Origin: Gliomastix tumulicola | Lineage: Eukaryota > Ascomycota > Sordariomycetes > Hypocreales > Bionectriaceae | Length of the DNA: 64,000 nt | Direction: 5' to 3' | Assembly (NCBI GenBank): GCA_001599755.1 | Contig: BCHX01000002.1 | Span: 1,488,001-1,552,000 of the forward strand | Shown here: positions 34,222 to 43,852 of the stretch, piece after piece | Position numbering within the stretch: the first letter of the stretch is position 1 | Layout: each line of letters starts with the position of its first letter | Notes under the pieces: model-generated | The model's input: the letters and a program-made list of their open reading frames with translations, nothing else | What the model was told of the DNA's origin: nothing | Databases searched by the model: none | Made by a program: the position numbers and the translations under genes

Positions 34222-34824
34222 GGGATTCTCACGGAGAACTTCACCTTTGGGTGGTTGGTGGTTGGTTGCTCGAGGTCGATGATGTAAGAACGAACGCTTA
34301 GGCTGGACATTGTTCAACACCGTGTCCTAGTCTTGAAGATTGGTGAAGCATGACGGGCGGGAGATCCTAACATCCCGGCGCTCTTATACTGATGTCGACT
34401 GGACTACCTATGATAGTGCACTCAAGACAGAATGAATTGAAACGAATTGAATGATACATTTTGCCCTCGTAGTTTGCCTCCCTGCCTTGTGGTCTTGTAT
34501 TCGCTCCTTTCCTGAACAGTGAGGCCTGGAGGGCTGTTGGGCGCTTAACATGCTCATATCGATCAGTGCATTTAGGGCTGATACAATCACGGCATTTGGC
34601 CACACATACAAAGTAAGCCAACAAAGGGAATACATGGATTTCGTTCCTAATGTCTATACAAGGTTCTCCAGTCCTGGACTATCCAGGCTCGATTAACGAG
34701 TCCTGCGGCCGCGTCCGTTTTGCGGGAAGCCGACGATAAAACCATGCTCTGCTACCACTCCACTCTCTCTGCTGTACAATGCTCCTTCTCCATCCTCAGC
34801 ATCTCAAAAACACGCCCCTCCCTC

Positions 34825-35488
34825 CTATGCCTTCCACACCCTCTTGATAGCCTCGGTCACGCCGACGTCGTTGGTCTCAAACTCGTACAGCCCGACGCCG
34901 ACGGTCAGCGTGGCGAGGTTGAGCCCCCACCAGAAGAAGCGGCGCAGGTTGGGCCAGGCCTTCTGCGGGATGTAGTCGATGACGACCTGCTGGAAGCCGA
35001 GGTGGGAGTGCAGCAGGATGGCGCCGCAGAGGACGGCGTCGAGCGTCGGGTTGAGGGAGCCGGCGGCGAAGGGGGCGATGGTGAGGGGCACGAGGCCGGC
35101 GGCGAGGAGGCGCTCCGTGGTCCAGTGGTAGGAACCGTGGGCTGCGTTGGGCGTCGGGATGGGGACGGGGTCGTTGACTGTAAGGGCGTTGTGTTGTCAG
35201 TTATGGTGGTGAGGCATGTGATAAGATATCATGGCTCGGGGATCGTACCTCCACCCTCAATCTTCTCTGTTATGGGGCGTTAGCAAATGCGTGTTGAACA
35301 TTTTCCATCTGCCGTGCAGCGGAAGAGTGTAGCTTTCACTCACGAGGTCCAGGCGGCAGGAAAGCATGCCGTCTGCTGGAGCTGTGGAAGGCCGCAACAC
35401 GCTCGAAACCGAAGCTTCGGGATGCGACGGAGGGGCGAGCAGCACGGCGCGAGGCCATGGCCGTCTGGCGGAGGACCGAGGGACGCAT
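34825..35488 (-). CDS. SDH4: Succinate dehydrogenase membrane anchor subunit (CybS / SDH4)
   Basis: Three exons (35344-35488, 35249-35266, 34825-35177) total 516 nt, 171 residues. The middle exon is only 18 nt (Q-KIEGG-V junction codons), yet it is needed to join the presequence to the mature part in frame. Residues 1-50 form a mitochondrial presequence (MRPSVLRQTAMASRRAAR...AFHSSSRRH). The mature protein carries GSYHWTTERLLAAGLVPLTI, then LLHSHLGFQQVVIDYIP with the heme-b histidine and the ubiquinone-site Asp-Tyr, and two to three TM helices. With SDH3 it anchors complex II in the inner membrane. It is divergently arranged with the mitochondrial TyrRS gene, 437 bp apart. The 602-bp gap to BTA1 (34222-34824) shows only convergent 3' UTR-like sequence. 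Confidence 0.93.
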
Positions 35489-35925
35489 GATCGAGGCCAT
35501 TGTCGTCGCTCTGTGATGGGACTCGAGACAGGAAATGGGGACCTGTCTTTGTCTTCAATTGGTGTCGACGTTTGGTTGATGAGGTCAGGGTTGAACTTTC
35601 GGGATGCAATGTGTGACGGTTTGCATTGCCGAGGATCTCGAATTGGCGCGCCTCTGATTGGTCCAATCGATCCCGAAGATGGGGCTCCACAAAACGGGCT
35701 CGGGTCCGGAATAATCTGATGCCGAAACAGAAGCAAGGGGTCCTTGCTAGGCTTTCACATGATTGGTCGGAAATTCGAGATTGGATCTTGAGAGCTTGCT
35801 GGGAAATTTTGGAAGTTGGCCATCTACAGCTACAAAATATAGAGACATTGTCGCCCACTTTGATTATTGCTTCACCCGCGAACTTGAAAAGCAGGTCGCC
35901 TTCCTGAGAGCTCCTCGATCGGAGA
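35489..35925. promoter_or_regulatory. Shared divergent promoter of two nuclear genes for mitochondria (SDH4 / TyrRS)
   Basis: 437 bp separates the two ATGs. It contains no frame of interest. Both products are mitochondrial, so a shared bidirectional control region is plausible; no specific factor site is identified. Confidence 0.5.
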
Positions 35926-37945
35926 ATGGCGCCCCGGTTACCGTTGTCGAGGCTGGCAAGCTTCGACACGGCCAACTGCCTACGATGCGCCGGCCGGCAA
36001 GCTGCCCCGACTGCAGCCAACTCCCACCAGATGCGATGGGTATCGCAGACATACCTGGCCAAGGTCAAAGCAGGCGAAGAGCGTTGGGAAGAGAGGGCGA
36101 AGAAGATCGAGAGCGGCGAGATCCCGCACGTCTGGGATCTCCTCGTTGAGCGTGGCTTCGTCAAGGATGTCGCAGGGTTCGTCGCATCACTTATCCCACA
36201 CTGCATGTTGCATACGCGCACAAGAGACTGACCAGGCTGTGTGTTCTACAGAAACGTCAACAGGGTCAAAGAAATCATGCGGATAAAACGCGTCGGCGGC
36301 TACGTCGGCATCGACCCCACGGCCGACTCGATGCATCTCGGCCACCTCCTCCCCTTCATGGCCCTCTTCTGGCTCTACATGCACGGCCACCCGGCGTCGC
36401 TGCTCATCGGCGGCTCGACGGCGCGCATCGGCGACCCGACCGACCGCCTGACGACCCGCGACCGCCTGTCGAACGCCGAGATCGGCAAGAACATCACCAA
36501 GATGCACTACCAGCTCACGAGGTTATGGTCCAACGTCAAGGCGCTGCAGCGCAAGTACGGCTACGAGAAGGACTGGGCCGCGACGCCCCGGCTGCTCAAC
36601 AACAACATGTGGCTGGGGAAGTTGACGCTCTACGACTTTGCGAAGCGGCTGGCCATGCAGACGAGGATGGGGCCGCTTCTGAGCCGAGACACGTGAGAGC
36701 CTCTCCAACCCCTGGGTATCTTTCGTCCCGAGACCTGCGATTTGAATGCTGACAATGCGATACAGAGTTCAGCGGAAGCTAACAGAGGGAGACGGCATGT
36801 CCGTCGGCGAGTTCCTATACCCGCTATACCAGGGATGGGACTTCTGGCACCTGTACAACAAGCTCGGCATCCAGTTCCAAGTCGGCGGCTCCGACCAGTT
36901 CGGCAACATCGTCACGGGCATCGAGGCCCTCAAGACCCTCCGCGAGTCCGAGGAGGCCCCGCACTTCAAGATGTCGACGGAGTGGCAGCACGAACCCTTC
37001 GGCTTCACCGTCCCGCTGCTGACGGACTCGGCCGGGCAGAAGTTCGGCAAGAGCGCGGGCAACGCGGTGTGGCTCGACGAGTTCAAGACGAGCCCGTTCG
37101 ACCTGTACGGCTACTTCATGCGCCAGGCCGACGACCAGCTGGAGAAGCTGCTGAAGCTCTTCACCTTCATGCCCATCCCGCGCATCCAGGAGATCATGGC
37201 GGAGCACAACGCGGACCCGTCGAAGCGCATCGCCAACCACTACCTGGCCTTTGAGGTCCTGTCGCTCGTCTACGGGTCGCAGCGGGCGCTGCAGGAGGCC
37301 CAGCAGCACCAGTTCCGCTTCGGCGGGCAGCTGCCGCACATCGTCAAGGAGCCGACCAAGGAGAGCGGCCACCTGACGCCCAACACCGCGCCCCGCAGCG
37401 ACATCCAGCTCCCGCGCTCCGTCCTCGACCTCTCGCCGGCCAGGATCCTCCACGCCTGCGGCCTCGCGTCCAGCGTCAGCGACGGCCAGCGCCTGGTCAA
37501 GGCCGAGGGCGCCTACGTGGCCGCGCAGCCGGGCCAGCGCCGCGGCCTGGTCCCCGGCAACCTCTCCTGGACGCCGATGCAGCTCTGGTACCCCGAGGAG
37601 ACGCGCAAGTTTGTCCTCGACGACAAGATCCTCATCCTGCGCAAGGGCAAGCACAACGTGCGCATCATCGAGCTGATCGGCGACGAGGAGTGGAAGGAGA
37701 GCGGCAAGGTGTACCCGGGCGAGCCGTTCACGGGCAAGCTCAGGCGCGTCATGGCGAAGCTCAAGGATGAGGCCGCGGGCGAGGGCCGGGAGATTACGGA
37801 CCAGGAGCTCCGCAAGGAGCTCAAGATGCAGAAGGATGCCGAGGAGGGCTTCGTGGCCAACAACCCGGACATCAAGCTCCCCTCAAAGCAGGAGGAGCGC
37901 GAGAAGAAGGAGCGGGATGCCCTGGAGAGGCAGAGCAGGAAGTGA
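35926..37945 (+). CDS. cyt-18: Mitochondrial tyrosyl-tRNA synthetase, CYT-18 type
   Basis: Three exons (35926-36176, 36252-36692, 36766-37945) give 623 residues. A mitochondrial presequence (MAPRLPLSRLASFDTANCLR...QMRWVSQ) precedes the class I catalytic domain: GIDPTADSMHLGHL with the HIGH-like HLGH at 112-115, QVGGSDQFGNI, and the KMSKS-like KFGKS at 323-327. A C-terminal S4-like region follows (ILHACGLASSVSDGQRLVKAEGAYV), and a Lys/Glu-rich helical tail ends the protein. It charges mitochondrial tRNA-Tyr. In Pezizomycotina this enzyme (Neurospora CYT-18) also helps group I introns fold and splice; the basic helix after the presequence (TYLAKVKAGEERWEERAKKI) is in the right place for the fungal N-terminal extension used in splicing. 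That second activity is inferred from the family. Confidence 0.93.
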
Positions 37946-38129
37946 GAGCCATTCCCTGTTACCATTTGTTACAAAGACCTTGTATATTACCTGAAAATGG
38001 GGAGGGGCGGTGTACAACAGCGTGTAAGAATTTATGTACAGTAACTGAAAAGGGGGGATGATCACATCTGCATTGGGTATATATATACGGAAAGAGGAAC
38101 AGCAGGGTTTGTCGGCATATACAGTGTAT

Positions 38130-39458
38130 CTAGCGATAGAATATAGCCAAATCTCCCTTGGGCACTGGGAGATGCTTCAGCTTATCCATGATCTCCTCGT
38201 CGGTGAGATTCTGCTCCGTGATGATCTGGTCAAAGTGATGGCAGCCATCGGTATACTGCTGCAGCGGATCGCCACCAGGCACGGGACGACTCTGTCCCGA
38301 TGCCAGTCCGGCCAGGTACTGCTTCGAGACGACGTACTTGTGCACGCGGTAGAGACAGCCCTTGATGAGGCCAAACTGCACGAAGCGGCGGACGTCGATG
38401 TACCGCAGTACTTCCAGCCCAGCCTCCTGGTGCGTGTACAGCCACTCCATGACGGTCTTGCCCGGGACGAACGTCGTCATCAGCCGGATCAGATGGTAAT
38501 TACTCAGCCGCCTGCCAGCGTGGCTGACATACCCGGCGCACTCATCCACCATGCCGTCGACATTATGCACAAACTCGTGGATGCCCGGCCGGGGCGCGTA
38601 GCAGGCGCCAAAGAAGAACATGTCGAGCAGCAGGACAGTGTCGTAGTAGAGCAGATGGCGCAGCGCCGTCTTGGCGAGGTCGAGCGACACGGACGCGGCG
38701 TGGGCGATGCGGCGCACGTCGGAGACGCCGTCGATGTGCGTGATGACCTTCTGCAGCGTGAGATCCCAGGTCGGGTCGACGATGTCGGCGAACTTGGTCT
38801 TGGAGACGGGCACGTGCCAGCCGCGGACGACGGGCGGGTTGGGGTGGTAGGGGAAGAGCTTCATGTTGAGCGTGTTGGCCTCGTCGACGGGGATCATGCA
38901 CTCGCCGTAGTTGTTGAGGTCCTCCTTGACGATCTCGAGGAGGCTCTCGATGGGCCGTCTCGAGCCGTCTGCACCGCCGGCGTCACCTCCGTTGCTGCCA
39001 CCATCCTCGACGCCACCTCGACTGAGGTACTCGTTCTGCTTCTCCATCTCGGCAAAGGTGCTCGCAAGCCGGCGCACGACACGCTCGTAAGGGATCTGGT
39101 CGACGTCGGCGTCGAGCACGAGGCCGAAATTAAAGATGAACTCATTGCGCAGGTACTTTGTGTGAGGGATGACAACGGGGTGGCCGAGGACGGCGTATTT
39201 GCCATCGGGGGAATTAATCGTGACGTAGCGGTTGCCGAAGGCCTTGCGCGGGATGATGTACTCGTGCAGGATGTCGAAGTCGATGAGACCGGCACGGGAG
39301 CCGTTTGGGTCCGTGGAGGTGATGCATCCCGGGGGTGACTGGGCGACGATCTTGGGGCCTGTTTTCTGCGGTCAGATGGATGGTCTCAATGACAGGCAGG
39401 GCTTGTGGTGCTTGCCTTCCTGAGGGAAGAACCTCGCGTAGAAGATGCCTTGGATCAT
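38130..39458 (-). CDS. NPR2: Nitrogen permease regulator 2 (NPR2, SEACIT/GATOR1 subunit)
   Basis: Two exons (39416-39458, 38130-39358), 423 residues. The opening MIQGIFYARFFPQEG and PKIVAQSPPGC, then FDILHEYIIPRKAFGNRYV and GYPVV-like GHPVVIPHTKYLRNEFIFNF, are the NPR2 longin-type N-terminal domain. A Gly/Ser-rich loop (GGVEDGGSNGGDAGGADG) interrupts it, and winged-helix-like C-terminal helices follow. NPR2 with NPR3 and IML1 is the GTPase-activating complex that restrains TORC1 on the vacuole when amino acids are scarce. The intron (39359-39415, 57 bp) begins with GC, not GT; no GT donor near it would keep EGPKIVAQ. The gene converges on the TyrRS gene, with 184 bp between stops. Confidence 0.9.
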
Positions 39459-40513
39459 GATGGGTGAGGACACTGGAGGCTGGTCACACACATGTTCGGT
39501 CACGGTGAGACCATTGCCGAAGTCGCAGGATGGTACGTCCTTTATAGGAGGAGTTTGTGTATCAGATGCTCGATTGGAAGCGGAGAGCGATCATATGGCT
39601 GCCAATATGCATTTAATTCACAGACTCGGTTGAGGGCGTCGCTGAGCTGCGCTTCAGGCTTCAGGTGAGGTTCATGAGTGGTGGAGTGAGATGAAGTGGG
39701 TCCGATTCCCAAGTGCTTGGGAACTGCCCGCTATCACATCACGGCTGGAAGCAATCCTCCAGGATAGCTCAGGTTAAGGTACCGATGCCTTCTGATAAGC
39801 TTCGTCTTCAGAATCCATGGTGCTACAGATAGATGTACTCGTATACTGGCAATTGTTCCCCGGCATTGCGCAACGCATTATTGGCGCGGCACGCATCCAC
39901 CGGCAGCTCGCAGATCTGTCAATAGAAGGCGGTGGATGCTGGTAGAACCCTGGGAACAGGCCCTGGGGAGCCTGTCCCACTGAGCTGGTGGCTCCAGGCT
40001 GCCTTGACGCGCGCTGGAGCCGGGCCTCGACCCCACCGCTGGCGCCAGTTACACTCGAGTTACAGGCAGTTGCAGGCAGTTTCTGCCCCACGTCGGAACT
40101 GGCGAGTCCCCCGGCTCTGAATTCTGATGGCCTCCACTCCACTCACTGCACCTCCAGCAGCAACCAAAAGCAACCAAAAGGAACGAACCACCGAACAACA
40201 ATCAGCAGCCACTGGCCTCGCCCGCCGTCACACGACTTGCCTCCTGCTTCTACTTCTCGCTGCTGCCATTCCGGCCCTATTCCATCCCCCCTCCCTTCTG
40301 GATTTCTGGTATATGTTCCTGCCTTGACCTCTGCTGGATTGCCTCAGCCCTGCACGCTTCCCCTCCATTCCATTACTCATCCACCTTGTATCGTCATCGT
40401 CGCCCATCCCGCTCTGCGGCTCTACTGCTCAGCAGCTGTCGCTCCACCTCTTCTTCACCCCCCAACCAAAGCCGGCTCATAACACCTATCGTCCTCCAGA
40501 CCGCGTCGCCAGG
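39459..40513. other. Divergent intergenic region, NPR2 / DSK2
   Basis: About 1.05 kb without a supported gene. The last ~250 bp form a CT-rich leader in front of the DSK2 ATG. Confidence 0.55.
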
Positions 40514-41907
40514 ATGGCCGAGAATGCAGACTCTGCCGCCGAGTCGCAGATCACCTTCAAGGTGAAGACCTCGGGCGACAGCACCCACACCATCACCATC
40601 TCCGAGGCCGCCACCGTGCTCGACCTCAAGACCAAGCTCGCCGGCGCCGACTACGAGAACATCCCCGTCGACCGCCAGCGCCTCATCTACTCGGGCCGCG
40701 TCCTGAAGAACGACGACGCCCTCAGCAACTACAAGATCAAGCCCAACAACACCATCCACATGGTCAAGAGCGCCGCCAGCAATCCCAGCCAGCCAGCCTC
40801 CACTTCGTCGCACACCCCCGCCCCTCAGGCTCTCCCGACCAACATGGCCGCGGGCACTGCCAACAACCCGCTCGCCGGCCTGACGGGCGCTCGCTACGCG
40901 GGGCATCAGATCAACATGCCCGGGCTCGACATGTTCGGCCCCGACGGTGGCGTGAGTCTTTCTCTCTATCTTTCCTACTGAGCCTATAAGTCGAACGAAG
41001 CAGCTGACAGGTGTTTTTGTCGTAGATGGGCCCGCCGATGGACGAGGAGCGTCTGCAGCGAATGATGGAGGACCCCAACGTCCAGCAGTCGATGAACGAA
41101 GCGCTCAACAACCCCGACTTCGTCAACATGCTCATCCAGTCGAACCCGATGCTCCGCGACCTGCCCAACGCACGCGAGATCCTGACCTCGCCCTTCATGC
41201 GCCAGATGATGAGCAACCCCTCGATGATCAGCCAGGCCATGCGCGCCCAGCGTAACTTCCGAGGCGCGGGGGCAGCCTTCCCGGCTCCCGGCGCAACCGA
41301 CACAACTCCGGCCGACGCCGCTGCCAGCGCCGCCCCCGGATCGAACGAGGGCAACGCCAACCCCAACGCCCAGCATTTCCAGGACCCCTTTTCCATGTTC
41401 CGACCGAGTGCTTTCGCCAACCCGTTTGGACAGGAGGGGCAGCACCTCAACCCTCATGACCTCAACGCCATGGCCCAGAGTTTGGAAGACTTCCTCGGTG
41501 CCACGCGGTCGGCCAATGCGACGGGCGGCGAGAACAACTCAACAGCGACGGAGGGTGGAAACGCGGGCAGCACGGAGGGATCGACCGGAGGAACGCAGCG
41601 CTCCGGAGGACCAGCGCCCGGCAACCCATTCGCCGCGCTGTTCCAAAGCGCCGGTATCAACCCGTCGCAGCCTGAGTCGTTGGGCATGAACCCCGAGATG
41701 GTCCGGCAGATGATGCAGATGATGAGCGGCCAGGGGGCTGCCCCTGCTGCTCCCCAGGACAACCGCCCTCCCGAGGAGCGGTACGCGGATCAGCTGCGCC
41801 AGCTCAACGACATGGGCTTCTTCGACTTTGACCGCAACATTGCTGCGCTCAGGCGGAGCGGCGGGAGCGTCCAGGGCGCGGTCGAGTATCTGCTGACGTC
41901 GCTGTGA
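40514..41907 (+). CDS. DSK2: Ubiquilin / DSK2 ubiquitin-proteasome shuttle
   Basis: Two exons (40514-40951, 41026-41907), 439 residues. A ubiquitin-like domain covers about residues 13-87 (ITFKVKTSGDSTHTITISEA, IPVDRQRLIYSGRVLKNDD, IKPNNTIHMVKS). STI1-like Met-rich helical repeats follow (LQRMMEDPNVQQSMNEALNN, FVNMLIQSNPMLRDL, SPFMRQMMSNPSMISQ), then Ala/Gly/Thr-rich linkers with another STI1-like piece (NPEMVRQMMQMMSG). A UBA domain ends the protein at about 391-439 (RYADQLRQLNDMGFFDFDRN). It carries ubiquitinated clients, including ERAD substrates, to the proteasome. Length and order match the family. Confidence 0.95.
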
Positions 41908-42541
41908 TCCGTGGAGTGATGTTGTTAATGGCAGGGAGGCTGATGCCATAATGTTTAGTTTGATACTCTCACCCGGTGTTTTGGTAGGGACTGGGTGTGA
42001 GCTGTAATGTGGCATTTCATGGCGGGCAGCAGCGACATGGACAAGACACGCTCAACGCTTCGCTGGGGGNTATAACGATTCTGGAGACTGGAAACGACGG
42101 CCTTAAGCTTAGGTAGTTTATGACATGACTTATGGATGCAACAGTGACCTGAACCGTGTCTTCTTTCATACCTGATACATGATCTATTATGTCGTGACCT
42201 GAACAGGCATTGCCAGTGTCCAGATTCAGATTCAGGGTAGCTACGTTGCGGCCCGGATCGCCTCGGTTTAGCAGGGGGCGAATTCCTTCCATCTCGACAG
42301 CCTCGGCTCCCCACAGTCCGGTCACGTCAGAACCCCGGATTCATTCCCCGGAGCCGAAACGACTTAAACTCGTCCACGAACCATCTTATGTTCATATCTC
42401 ACTGAACTATCCGACGGACATCCCCTTTCACCGATCGGCCAGTCTCGTTTTCACTTCCAGCCCCTCCTGTCGATCCGGGTTTTTTCCTCGTCCGTTTCTC
42501 ACCACCTTCCACCGCCAGTACCACCAGCTCACTCGCCAGCT
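41908..42541. other. Intergenic region with one ambiguous base
   Basis: 634 bp between two co-oriented genes, with no gene seen. An N at 42070 follows a run of five G. A CT-rich leader precedes the next ATG. Confidence 0.6.
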
Positions 42542-43614
42542 ATGCGTGGCATCCAGATCAAGGAGTATGTCCAGACTCCCAAGGACCTCCAGGTCTCAGA
42601 CCTCCCGGATCCCGTCCCCGCCGCGGACGAGTATCTGATCCAGGTCCACGCCGCGGCGGCCAACTTCTTCGACATCCTCCAGATCCAGGGCAAATACCAG
42701 AACCAGCCTCGTATGAACCTCCCCCCCCGGCTCTCTCCCCATAATCCTACCCTCAGCCTGTGTACTAACACTCCCCCACAGCCTTCCCCTGGGTCGCCGG
42801 CGCCGAATTCGCAGGCACCGTCCTCACAGCCCCGCCCAACGCCCGCTTCCCCCCGGGTTCCCGCGTCTTCGGCGCCGGCCAGGGCGCCTTCGCGACGAAA
42901 CTCGCCGTCCGGGAGTCCTCGCTGCTCCCCGTCCCCGAAGGGTGGTCCTTCACCGAGGCGGCCGGCCTCTTCGTCACCGCGCCGACGAGCTACGGCGCCC
43001 TCGTCGTGCGCGCGGGCATCCGGGCCGGCGACTACGTGCTCGTCCACGCGGCGGCGGGCGGCGTCGGCCTGGCCGCCGTGCAGGTGGCCAAGGCCTTTGG
43101 CGCGACCGTCATCGCCACGGCCTCGACGGAGCACAAGCTCGAGGTCGCGCGGCGCTTCGGCGCGGACCACATCGTGAGCTACAACGACGCGTCGTGGCCG
43201 CAGAAGGTGAAGGCCCTGACGCCCAAGGGCCGCGGCGTGGACATTGTGTACGACCCCGTGGGCCTGATCGACGCCTCGACCAAGTGCACGGCGTGGAACG
43301 GCCGGATTCTCGTCGTGGGCTTCGCCGCCGGCAAGATCGAGAAGGTCCCCGCCAACAAGTTCCTGCTCAAGAACATCTCGCTTGTCGGCATCCACTGGGG
43401 CGCCTACACCAAGAACGAGCCCGAGACTATCGTCACTGTGTGGAAGGGCATCATGGATCTCGTCAAGCAAGGCAAGCTCAAGGGTACTGAGTACTCGGAC
43501 GAGGAGTTTGTTGGGCTAGAGAGGGTCAAGGATTCGCTTGTGGCGCTGGGGAGCCGCGGAACATGGGGCAAGGTCGTCGTTAAGATCCCACAGGACGCTG
43601 GGAGTAAGCTATAG
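42542..43614 (+). CDS. Zinc-independent quinone oxidoreductase-like MDR protein
   Basis: Two exons (42542-42710, 42782-43614), 333 residues. The N-terminal GroES-like domain reads MRGIQIKEYVQTPKDLQVSD and AAAANFFDILQIQGKYQ without the Cys/His set of catalytic zinc. The Rossmann domain has the NADPH-binding loop HAAAGGVGLAAVQVAKAFGA at about residues 163-182, then YDPVGLIDASTKC and RILVVGFAAG. It should reduce quinones or enones with NADPH in the cytosol or peroxisome. The ending SKL fits a peroxisomal PTS1 signal (protein ends DAGSKL), which is unusual enough to note. The physiological substrate cannot be told. No biosynthetic cluster surrounds it. Confidence 0.88.
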
Positions 43615-43852
43615 AGTATGTAGAGCCTCTTTCATATTCATGTTTCTATGAACACACGCTCTGAAATCTGTAATCGCAGATAGAGAGAGAATTAGGCTTG
43701 GTATCTCGTCTTCTTGGGCTGTGTACATCCATGTGTGTATATGATAGCCAAAGACTACTATATCCAACCAGGTGGTCGTCGATATCGTTGTCTATCCGTA
43801 CTAGTCAAATCCATTTTCAACTGCCAGCCTACCCCTCTGACAACAGCCAGAC

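Noticed and set aside
32278..34320. 680-codon open frame on the minus strand opposite BTA1
   Set aside because: It is the mirror of a G/C-ending-codon gene: Val/Leu/Glu/Asp/Gly-rich, low complexity, no domain. BTA1 on the plus strand has strong family motifs.
38058..39338. 426-codon plus-strand frame opposite NPR2
   Set aside because: Same codon-bias shadow; the minus-strand NPR2 reading has family motifs and proper splice sites.
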